The notes under the pieces are model-generated. The model did not search any database, was not told the origin of the DNA, and saw nothing but the letters and a program-made list of their open reading frames with translations. From Planctomyces sp. (lineage in GTDB: Bacteria; Planctomycetota; Planctomycetia; Planctomycetales; Planctomycetaceae): a DNA stretch of 6,104 nt. The stretch's first letter is position 1; every line of letters begins with the position of its first letter. Shown piece by piece: positions 1 through 6,004 of the stretch. Location: NCBI GenBank assembly GCA_005809115.1, contig SYLK01000618.1, positions 1 to 6,104 of the forward strand, in the 5' to 3' direction. Both the position numbers and the translations under genes were made by a program.

Positions 1-128
1 CATTGCGTGAAGAAACGAAAGCATGGTCGGATGATGTAAACGCAACACAGCGAGGCGTTGACTGGCAAATGAAGATCACCGATGCCCGGACAAAACTGAA
101 ATCCGTGTACCCGACAATTAAGGTGTGA
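1..128 (+). CDS. IS630-family transposase, C-terminal fragment (5' end outside window)
   Basis: Reading from base 3, an open frame gives 41 residues starting LREETKAWSDD and ending in a TGA stop at 126-128. The pattern E-x-x-x-W-x-x-x-x-N, then V-D-W-Q-M, then T-D-A-R-x-K-L-K-x-V-Y-P just before the stop is the characteristic C-terminal tail of IS630-family DDE transposases, where the consensus is roughly 'W...RN....VDW.FT..DAR.KL..LYP'. The enzyme would catalyse cut-and-paste transposition with insertion at TA dinucleotides. The DDE catalytic domain would lie upstream, outside the window, so I cannot say whether the gene is intact. Other frames here are closed by stops (taa at 37-39 in frame 1, tga at 8-10 in frame 2). 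The identification rests on a short but distinctive motif; a degenerate remnant is also possible. Confidence 0.78.
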   Translation, partial: LREETKAWSDDVNATQRGVDWQMKITDARTKLKSVYPTIKV

Positions 129-138
129 CAGAGCACTA
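1..138 (+). mobile_element. Probable right end of an IS630-type insertion sequence
   Basis: IS630-family elements usually end within a few tens of bases of the transposase stop codon, with the terminal inverted repeat abutting a duplicated TA. Ten bases after the stop, at 136-139, the sequence reads CTAG, with TA at 137-138. From base 139 onwards the sequence is recognisably homologous to another repeat at 597-650, so the element most likely ends at about 136-138. The left end is outside the window, so the terminal inverted repeat cannot be confirmed; this boundary is inferred. Confidence 0.4.
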
Positions 139-193
139 GTTCGCCCGGATTCGTGTGCCCACCGGCGATGTCCGGCCCACATACGGTGATCGC
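139..193 (+). repeat. ~55-bp degenerate direct repeat, copy 1
   Basis: This segment aligns with 597-650 in the same orientation with one single-base gap and roughly three quarters identity. Shared blocks include GTTCGCC at the left end, GTGTGCCCACCGG (153-165 here, 610-622 there), GGCCCACA, and GATCGC at the right end. It starts immediately after the probable insertion-sequence end. It carries no recognisable gene or protein-binding motif; the function is unknown. Confidence 0.7.
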
Positions 194-231
194 GCGGGCC
201 GGTTGTACGCGTACGCCGCGTCGTGCGTTCC

Positions 232-340
232 GCCCTGAAAGGGCAGCCACAACATAGCCCAGGGCAGAGCGACGCGGCGTCAGCCGCACAACGCCGCCCT
301 GGGTTACGCCCGCGGGGAGCCCCACCAGCCCTGAAAGGGC
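232..340 (+). repeat. Three-hairpin repeat module, copy A (forward)
   Basis: The module is bounded at both ends by the same palindrome, GCCCT-GAA-AGGGC (232-244 and 328-340). Between them is a long imperfect stem-loop: CCCAGGGC (258-265) pairs with GCCCTGGG (296-303), GCG (269-271) with CGC (292-294), and GCGGC (274-278) with GCCGC (283-287) around a GTCA loop. The layout matches the copy at 472-581 in inverted orientation. Repeats of this look are frequent between planctomycete genes and often give rise to falsely predicted short proteins. It may be a REP-like or other non-autonomous palindromic element; I see no transposase that would obviously move it. Confidence 0.82.
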
Positions 341-372
341 GTTACAACGAACGCACGGTCAACGCACGACCA

Positions 373-388
373 CGTGTTGGTCAACACG
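373..388. repeat. Perfect 7-bp hairpin between the two modules
   Basis: CGTGTTG (373-379) and CAACACG (382-388) are exact reverse complements separated by GT. The hairpin lies between the two inverted modules. It could be an independent palindrome or part of the longer repeat unit. It has no T-tract on either side, so it does not look like a terminator. Confidence 0.6.
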
Positions 389-471
389 ATGCCGATGCAA
401 GCCGGCCATCGTGTTTCCGCCCCATGTGTGTTTCCGTGCGTTTCCGTCTGGTGCCAACCCACAATTGTTTC

Positions 472-581
472 GCCCTTACAGGGCTCCGGGGCGTTGCGCT
501 CAGCGTACCCAGGGCGGCGCTGCGGCCGCTGACGGCGGCCTGCGCTTTGCCCTGGGCTGTGTTGTTGTGGCCTTTCAGGCC
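472..581 (-). repeat. Three-hairpin repeat module, copy B (inverted)
   Basis: Read on the minus strand, this is the same module as 232-340. It starts with GGCCT-GAA-AGGCC (581-569) and ends with GCCCT-GTA-AGGGC (484-472). The central stem pairs GCCCTGGGC (549-557) with ACCCAGGGC (507-515), GCGC (517-520) with GCGC (542-545), and GGCCGC (524-529) with GCGGCC (535-540) around a 5-base loop. Compared with copy A, several stem bases differ on both arms so that pairing is kept, in the outer hairpin and in the inner stem. It lies about 80 bp beyond the stop codon of the large gene and could fold in that gene's transcript. Confidence 0.82.
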
Positions 582-591
582 GAGAAACCCA

Positions 592-605
592 CCGGCGTTC
601 GCCGG
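592..605. repeat. GC-rich perfect palindrome
   Basis: CCGGCG (592-597) and CGCCGG (600-605) are exact reverse complements around TT. It overlaps the left end of the direct repeat at 597-650 and lies just past the stop of the large minus-strand gene. It could weakly slow transcription leaving that gene, but with no following T-run it is not a typical rho-independent terminator. Confidence 0.5.
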
Positions 606-650
606 GTTGGTGTGCCCACCGGACCACATTGGCCCACACCCGACGATCGC
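597..650 (+). repeat. ~54-bp degenerate direct repeat, copy 2
   Basis: This is the second copy of the direct repeat at 139-193, in the same orientation, ending eight bases before the stop codon of the large minus-strand gene. Together the two copies bracket the inverted three-hairpin modules. Its left end forms half of the palindrome at 592-605, and that half is what copy 1 lacks. Confidence 0.7.
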
Positions 651-658
651 CTGCACGA

Positions 659-3600
659 TCATTCGATTGTCGCACGGTACTTGACCAGCCGACGCCAGTC
701 GAAGTCGCCCGTTCCCGCGTCGTACGCCTTGAATGCTTCTGTCCGGTCGATCACAAATACTGCCCGCTGCTGCCAGCCGGGATTCACCGGTGGAGCGGCG
801 TTCGGGGCGAGGTCCAGCCGACCGCCCACTCGGATCAGTCCCGAAGTCGGATCCGGAACCGCCTCAAAATATGCCGCAGTCGCGTACATGATGAATGTGT
901 TGCTGACCGTCGTCGAATTGTTCATTATCTTCGACAGAACCTGGTGGCGATGCACCGTACTGGCCCTTCCGGGAATCCGATGCTGATCGCGATCCCCCAC
1001 TTCGAGCCAGTGCCGATTCGTATCCAGATCCACATCCAGTTGATCGGCCGGCAACCGCCGCAGAATTGTGTCTTCAATTCCGTTGTCGGTGGCGGTCGTG
1101 GTGCCATGACGTCCCGGTGATCGGAAGGGCCGGGAATTCGGCGTACCCGGGATGATAAAATTGCGACCTGTCGCCGCTGCCGGATCATACCCTACAACAG
1201 CCGCGCCATCCCGCGACTGCAACAGCTCGGACAGACGATCGCGGACCTCCAGCCCCGGCGTACGATCGGCTGTAAAGCGGCCGGTCGCGATCGGATTGGG
1301 TTCCTCGTCCAGGAAAATCGGGTTATCAACCAGTCCGGCATACACTTCCCAGTGTCGCAGCGTGTTGAGGTTGATCTTCCCCGGGACACGTTCCAGTGCC
1401 AGGTAGTTGCCCAGCATGCGGTGCACCCGCGACGGGACTTCAACGAACTGCATCAGTCGATACCAGCGGTTGTCCCGAGCCAGGTCGCCCGGATCTCCTG
1501 GGCCGACGAGATCCGGAAAATCCGGCTGCAGAAACATGGCTTCTGCTGTCACCAGCCGGTTCAGGTCAGGTGCGCCGGGCGTGGGAACACCGAGGGCCTG
1601 CTGGTACGCAGGATATCTGCCTTTATCAAGGACCTGCGTCAGCAGGACTGGTGCATAAAGCGGCAGGTTCAGCAACTCACCAGCAGAGGCAAAATCGCGG
1701 TCGAAATGCGCCTGCCACAACTGGAATCCCCCGGCCGTGGCGTTGCTGTTGGTAACATTCCCGATCGTGTTCTGTCGAAAGTCGGGCTGGATACCTCCGG
1801 TAAACAGCGTTCGCGTCACGTCATTCAGAGGTTCCGCACGCTCGGAACTCTCCAGTTCGTCATCCAGTTTTCCCTGGAGTGCGGCGGCGTTATCACCGTC
1901 GGCGATGTCGAAGTTCTGGAACAGGACCTGAACATAATCGACATCAACCCACGGATTCGGATCGTCTGCAGCGGTGACACCCGGTGGCAAGGACGGCATG
2001 TTGGGATTGGCACGGCGCTGCAGAACCAGATCGAACCCCAGCGGACCCGGCAGGAACGTCCCGCCGCCGATGTTGGTCATGGGAGTATTTCCGGCATGAG
2101 CCTGCACGCTGGTCAGGAAATCCCCCAGCACGGCGGAAACGGTTCCGGCGTCATTCAGGACCTGAAACTGATTCAGGTGATCGGGATGCAGCAGGTCGAG
2201 CCTGCAGCGAGGTTTCAGTTCGGGAGCCGCTGCGTCCGTCGGGTTCGTCGCCAGCGTCGGCAGAGGCGCCGTACCGACGTCCGGAGCAATCTGCTCAAAA
2301 GTTCCGTTCAGGTCATAATCCACATAGAAATCGCTGCTGACAACATCGGACCGTGATGCGACCGCGACTGTGAAATTCTGACCGCCATTCACCGGATGAG
2401 TCGTTGCTCCGTCTGTCTGCAGTGCCAGCGTGCGAAATCCACGACCGCCGGTCCCCGTCCCGCCAATCGGATGTGCCGGGTCGACTCGGTCGTGTCGCAC
2501 GATTCGCCAGATCGAGGTCTCCGCAGTAGTCGATGCCGTCGTCGCCAGTTCGTTGATCATGGGCTGCATGTTCTGCAGTTCGACGAACAGGTGATCGCGA
2601 ACACCGTTCTGGTCTAAGTGCAGCGTTGCGGCATGATTTCCGGCCGTGATCTCGGCACTCCGGATTCCCAGGACCTCGCTGAAGGCGAATTGCTGTGCTT
2701 CAACTCCATACACAACACCGCGTTCCACACTGTCTTCCCGGTGAAATCCGTTGGCAGAGGCCGCAGCGAAGTTGGGATCGCTTTCCGGCAGAGGGACAAA
2801 ATCAGGATCGTATGCGTTGTCATCCAGATTCCAGCCGTCTCCGAGGTTCTTGTCGTATTCGAATTTTGTGACCACATTATCCGTGTCCATCGCGTCAACC
2901 ATGTTCACCGCGAATTGCGCCATTCGTCGCAATTGGGCGTGAGTGTACCGCGTGCCCACAGTCCCCTCGACACCGTTGGGATTATTGACCGTCGTGTAGT
3001 CCACGACTCCTGCTCCGGACGGCAGTGCACCGCCGCCCATCGTATACAGCAGCACATAGACATCCCGCGCCAGTTTCTGCCGGTCGCGGCGAGCCCAGAA
3101 TTCTCGCTGTTCGGGAGTGGTCGGTGGAAATAGCACGGGCCATGTCGGCAAGGCGGATGCGTTCAGGACGGCTGCACCTTCGTTCGCATCCGGATGCTCG
3201 ACCAGATTGCGGAACCGCATCCCGGCCCGCTGCATGTACTGCAGGAACAGAGCAGGATTCGCGACTTCGTCGGGCGTCTGAGCATTCCGCTCGACGTCCA
3301 GGATGTGATTGATGCTCAGCGGCAGCTGCCCCAGCAGCTGCCGGTTCTCGCCAGCCTCCGTCATCAACAGTCGACGGACCTGCGGGCGAAACGGGTCTCC
3401 CGGCGTTGGGGGATTGATACCATCGTCGAAGTATCCACGATAGGGAATTGCTCCGCCAAACTGCGGGGGGAATTCCAGAATTCCGTCGCCGTCTCCGAAG
3501 CCGTCGTTATTCCGATCTGCGCCATCCGAATCCGCGCTGAACTCCCAGGCGCGAGGACCGTCATCTGCTGTGCCGAGTCGCAGGTCCGGCCCCAGATCAT

Positions 3601-5773
3601 GTCGCACCATGAACCGTCGCAGACTGTTAGTCAGTGTTGTAAATCGCTCACGCACGTTGTTGTTGGTGGCGTTCTCCAGAGCGAACGGTGCCAGGTCAGC
3701 CAGTCGAGTCGTGATGCTGTCGGGCGATGACGCCAGGTCGCCGGGCGCCAGGTGCGCCGCCACCAGATCCTGTGGCCCGAAGATCTCGTCATACATCCGC
3801 GTCGCGAAGTCAACATCAAAAATGGTCTCCAGGGGATCTTCGAACATCGCATCAAAGAACGGATTCGCAATCAGATCGTCGCCCGTCGCGTTGTCCAGGG
3901 TGGAATTCTGACCGAAAATGTAACGGGGATTGAGCGTGGACATGGCGCGATTGATCCCGTACCCGACATAGCCCAGCCAGCGCTCCGGCCCGGTGCTCAC
4001 CGGATCATGATGCAGCAGCGGTAACCGAGGATCGCTGCCGACTGGCACCGTGAAGATCGTGCCCGTGTAGGCACCATATTGTCCGAGACTGCTGCGTCCC
4101 GTCCCGGCATAGTCCATGGGATGTCCGAACGGACGGATGCGACCCTGCGAAGGATCGGCTTCGCCTTCAAATCGGTCCTGATTGTCATCAAAACCGTTCC
4201 GTCCCGTCGTTGCTCCAAATCCACCTCCGAATCGAATTCCCGATGTCCCTGACTGCTGCGCATTGTCGCTGCGGCCGGGACGAGGCAGATCCTGAAACAG
4301 AAACGTCCCCGCACCTGGCCGTACCGCGTTGAATGTCCGATCGGTTTCTCCCCAGCGTCCGGCGAACAGGTCGTCCAGAACCGTCCCGCCACTGCTGAAA
4401 CGACCGCGACCGGCCAGCATCCACAGCCATTCCATGTTGGCCTGTTCGAGGTTATTCGTCGGGGTCCGGCCGAAATGAGCGGTAAACTGCTCCAGCGAAG
4501 GATGGCCGGCAATCGGCACTCCTCGCCGCATCGCCCACAGCGGACTGATCTCGTTTGGCCCCAGACCCAGATTGGAACGCGAGATCAACTGCGTCTCCAT
4601 CGTGCCTTCCCGCACCAGACCCACGCCCGTTTTGAAAAAATGTCCGAGGCGTTCCAGGCCAGCGAGGTTCCCGTGAACGTTGAGGTCAATCAGGGCATCC
4701 AGGTCGTAGATCGTCACGGAATGCAGGATGACGTAGAGCTGGCCGGTCGATGTTTCCTGAACCGGATAATGCAGATCCAGCCAGATTCCTTCGCGAATGC
4801 CATCACCGTCGTTATCCGAATCCAGTTCATACACTGAGGGATCTGACCCTGTCCAGATCCCCAGTTCACCGCGGACGCCATTGTTTCCGGGCCCGGCGGC
4901 TTCGTCTGCCGGGATAAACGGGAACCCGCCGGAGGCGACTCCCAGCGTCGTCGCTTCCCCATCCGTCAGGTACCGGAACACGGGCGTCGTCCCGTCAGCC
5001 TGAAACCCGGCAATGTGCTGCGGATGCGGGCGGAAACTGCGCGCCGAAAACGGCGCGGCTGTCGGGCGATTCACACCATCAAATCGAGATGCCCAGTTCA
5101 GGTCAGTCGGAACATCGACCCCGCCTGGTCCATTTGCCCCAGGCGTTCTCAGATACTGCGGCCGGAAGAACGATGGAATAATCACGCGGACCTGTTCGTA
5201 TCGCGGTGTACCCGGTGGCGGAGTGGTGCCATTGTCGCGGATGGCAAATCCCTTGTATGCCAGGAACAGGTTGTTGATGTCGGGGTAGGTATAGTCCACA
5301 TCCGCAGCCGGGGGCGGAACCGCGCGATCTTCAGAACCGAACCGTGCAGACGGTGAGTCAACAAAGTCGAGCCAGTCCGCCGGGCCTCCGCCGGCGATCG
5401 TCGGCACCAGGCCTGTGTACTCCACTCGAATGCCTTCGCCGGTATGCGGATGGATGTCATCGCCGATCATGTTGTTGACCAGCGAATGGCGGCGGTTTGG
5501 GCTGCGGAGGATGCTGGGGCGTTCATTCGGCCGATTCCCCGGACCGGTAATGATCTGGCGGGCCATGTGATCCCACACGTTGGGCGGCTCTTCGTTCGCG
5601 GCTTTCGCGGCATCGCTGAAGAAATTCGCCGCCGCGCGCTCCTGAACGGCAAACGTGTAGAACATCGTTCCCAGGAACGCCAGCAGTCCCAGGAGTGCAA
5701 CGACGATGACCAGCGTGGATCCTCGCCGGTGCGAACGCGACACGGTGTTGTGGTTCAGCATGTGTTGCTTCAT
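659..5773 (-). CDS. Giant GspK/PulK-like pseudopilin-type membrane protein (planctomycete family)
   Basis: This encodes 1704 residues, unbroken to a TGA stop at 659-661. The N-terminus has basic residues 13-17 (RSHRR), then G18-S19 and a hydrophobic helix at about 20-41. This resembles a class III (prepilin) signal with predicted cleavage after G18. The +5 residue is Ile, not Glu, as in GspK minor pseudopilins. Almost everything after residue 45 should be extracytoplasmic. Visible landmarks: a D-x-D-x-D-G loop (318-323) followed by G-I-W-L-D-L and DLDALIDLNVHGNL (357-370); a second Asp/Gly-rich loop (748-764); RQKLARDVYVLLYTMGGG (898-915); VNMVDAMDTDN and GWNLDD (957-985); DYDLNGTFE (1152-1160); RVPGKINLNT (1462-1471), similar to the INLNT motif of GspK; and a conserved-looking end with VGGRLDL, FVIDRTEAF and FDWRRLVKYR (1649-1700). 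Ordinary GspK proteins have only some 300-350 residues. Only one cysteine (C1190) is present. GspK-like is a family-level inference; the cellular role (secretion, pilus or surface structure) is unknown. Confidence 0.9.
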   Translation of the reverse strand: MKQHMLNHNTVSRSHRRGSTLVIVVALLGLLAFLGTMFYTFAVQERAAANFFSDAAKAANEEPPNVWDHMARQIITGPGNRPNERPSILRSPNRRHSLVNNMIGDDIHPHTGEGIRVEYTGLVPTIAGGGPADWLDFVDSPSARFGSEDRAVPPPAADVDYTYPDINNLFLAYKGFAIRDNGTTPPPGTPRYEQVRVIIPSFFRPQYLRTPGANGPGGVDVPTDLNWASRFDGVNRPTAAPFSARSFRPHPQHIAGFQADGTTPVFRYLTDGEATTLGVASGGFPFIPADEAAGPGNNGVRGELGIWTGSDPSVYELDSDNDGDGIREGIWLDLHYPVQETSTGQLYVILHSVTIYDLDALIDLNVHGNLAGLERLGHFFKTGVGLVREGTMETQLISRSNLGLGPNEISPLWAMRRGVPIAGHPSLEQFTAHFGRTPTNNLEQANMEWLWMLAGRGRFSSGGTVLDDLFAGRWGETDRTFNAVRPGAGTFLFQDLPRPGRSDNAQQSGTSGIRFGGGFGATTGRNGFDDNQDRFEGEADPSQGRIRPFGHPMDYAGTGRSSLGQYGAYTGTIFTVPVGSDPRLPLLHHDPVSTGPERWLGYVGYGINRAMSTLNPRYIFGQNSTLDNATGDDLIANPFFDAMFEDPLETIFDVDFATRMYDEIFGPQDLVAAHLAPGDLASSPDSITTRLADLAPFALENATNNNVRERFTTLTNSLRRFMVRHDLGPDLRLGTADDGPRAWEFSADSDGADRNNDGFGDGDGILEFPPQFGGAIPYRGYFDDGINPPTPGDPFRPQVRRLLMTEAGENRQLLGQLPLSINHILDVERNAQTPDEVANPALFLQYMQRAGMRFRNLVEHPDANEGAAVLNASALPTWPVLFPPTTPEQREFWARRDRQKLARDVYVLLYTMGGGALPSGAGVVDYTTVNNPNGVEGTVGTRYTHAQLRRMAQFAVNMVDAMDTDNVVTKFEYDKNLGDGWNLDDNAYDPDFVPLPESDPNFAAASANGFHREDSVERGVVYGVEAQQFAFSEVLGIRSAEITAGNHAATLHLDQNGVRDHLFVELQNMQPMINELATTASTTAETSIWRIVRHDRVDPAHPIGGTGTGGRGFRTLALQTDGATTHPVNGGQNFTVAVASRSDVVSSDFYVDYDLNGTFEQIAPDVGTAPLPTLATNPTDAAAPELKPRCRLDLLHPDHLNQFQVLNDAGTVSAVLGDFLTSVQAHAGNTPMTNIGGGTFLPGPLGFDLVLQRRANPNMPSLPPGVTAADDPNPWVDVDYVQVLFQNFDIADGDNAAALQGKLDDELESSERAEPLNDVTRTLFTGGIQPDFRQNTIGNVTNSNATAGGFQLWQAHFDRDFASAGELLNLPLYAPVLLTQVLDKGRYPAYQQALGVPTPGAPDLNRLVTAEAMFLQPDFPDLVGPGDPGDLARDNRWYRLMQFVEVPSRVHRMLGNYLALERVPGKINLNTLRHWEVYAGLVDNPIFLDEEPNPIATGRFTADRTPGLEVRDRLSELLQSRDGAAVVGYDPAAATGRNFIIPGTPNSRPFRSPGRHGTTTATDNGIEDTILRRLPADQLDVDLDTNRHWLEVGDRDQHRIPGRASTVHRHQVLSKIMNNSTTVSNTFIMYATAAYFEAVPDPTSGLIRVGGRLDLAPNAAPPVNPGWQQRAVFVIDRTEAFKAYDAGTGDFDWRRLVKYRATIE

Positions 5774-5781
5774 GTTAACGG

Positions 5782-5785
5782 CTCC
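5782..5785 (-). promoter_or_regulatory. Ribosome binding site of the giant gene
   Basis: On the minus strand GGAG is followed by eight bases (CCGTTAAC) and then the ATG at 5773-5771. This spacing is good for a Shine-Dalgarno site and supports the first ATG over the in-frame ATG four codons later (5761-5759), which has no such motif in front of it. Confidence 0.65.
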
Positions 5786-5831
5786 AGGCAGCAGCCATCG
5801 GCTTCTTGAGTTCTGTGTGCGGTCAGGAACA

Positions 5832-5844
5832 GCGCGGCCCGCGC
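5832..5844. repeat. GC-rich palindrome upstream of the giant gene
   Basis: GCGCG (5832-5836) and CGCGC (5840-5844) are reverse complements around GCC. It lies about 60 bp upstream of the start codon and just outside the tandem repeats. It could be an operator-like site or a leftover of the repeat edge; no T-run follows on either strand. Confidence 0.4.
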
Positions 5845-5847
5845 AGT

Positions 5848-5944
5848 CTTGTTATCCCCTCGCCCCTGTACTCGGGGGAGAGGGCCAGGATGAGGGGGCT
5901 TTTCGCGTCGTGTGGTTTTCGGGTCGTGTCCTGTATTCAACGTC
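5848..5944 (+). repeat. Tandem hairpin repeat, copy 1
   Basis: This ~97-bp unit runs from CTTGTTAT to CTGTATTCAACGTC and recurs at 6005-6104. Its core is a hairpin in which CCCTC (5857-5861) pairs with GAGGG (5880-5884) and CCCC (5863-5866) with GGGG, around a TGTACTC-type loop. The core belongs to the widespread family of intergenic palindromes that translate as 'PLPRVQGRG' or 'SPLYSGERA'. A weaker-conserved tail with TTTTCGGGTC and CTGTATTCAACGTC is also shared by both copies. Confidence 0.85.
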
Positions 5945-6004
5945 GCTCTCAACCCCCATCATCCGGCCTTCGGCCACCTTCTCCCCCCGAAGGGGGGCGA
6001 AGGG
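5945..6004. repeat. Spacer between the tandem repeats with two hairpins
   Basis: The spacer carries a small palindrome, GGCC-TTC-GGCC (5965-5975). It also has a stronger nested hairpin in which CCTTC (5977-5981) pairs with GAAGG (5999-6003) and six Cs (5983-5988) pair with six Gs (5992-5997) around GAA. The second hairpin resembles the common intergenic 'CTTCTCCCC...GGGGCGAAGG' palindrome. It is probably part of a larger composite repeat unit. Confidence 0.65.

Larger units (their letters stand above)
129..658. other. Gene-free, repeat-rich intergenic region
   Basis: This 530-bp stretch lies between the transposase stop and the stop codon of the large minus-strand gene. The two genes converge on it. 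I find no credible coding sequence: the open frames on both strands run through the palindromic repeats, are compositionally odd (rich in R, P, A, G), and overlap one another. It holds a pair of direct repeats (139-193, 597-650), two inverted three-hairpin modules (232-340, 472-581), a perfect 10-bp palindrome GTACGCGTAC (205-214), a 9-bp inverted repeat flanking the first module (CGTGCGTTC 222-230 with GAACGCACG 349-357), a perfect hairpin at 373-388, and GTTTCCG three times (413-419, 430-436, 440-446). No clear rho-independent terminator with a T-tract is visible for either gene. Confidence 0.75.

Noticed and set aside
592..605. Rho-independent terminator for the giant gene
   Set aside because: The palindrome is perfect but short, with no T-rich tract after it in the minus-strand direction.
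223..684. A 153-codon plus-strand open frame and overlapping minus-strand frames (304-675, 381-662)
   Set aside because: They are translations of the palindromic repeat modules ('ALKGQ...HSPGQ...RPGLR' and 'GLKGHNNTAQGK...'), overlap each other on both strands and have no start signal. Such products are commonly mis-annotated as hypothetical proteins.
1352..2356. A 334-codon plus-strand open frame inside the giant gene
   Set aside because: It is wholly antisense to a well-supported coding frame, has no recognisable domain, and its composition (Arg/Val/Gln/Gly rich) is what the reverse strand of a GC-rich gene yields. Several other antisense and shifted frames in 659-5773 are rejected for the same reason.
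5759..5761. Alternative start of the giant gene at its fifth codon (Met5)
   Set aside because: It lacks a ribosome binding site, whereas the first ATG has GGAG eight bases upstream.
659..5773. Calling a complete type II secretion or type IV pilus locus
   Set aside because: Only one gene with a pseudopilin-like N-terminus is visible. No ATPase, platform protein, secretin or prepilin peptidase is in the window.
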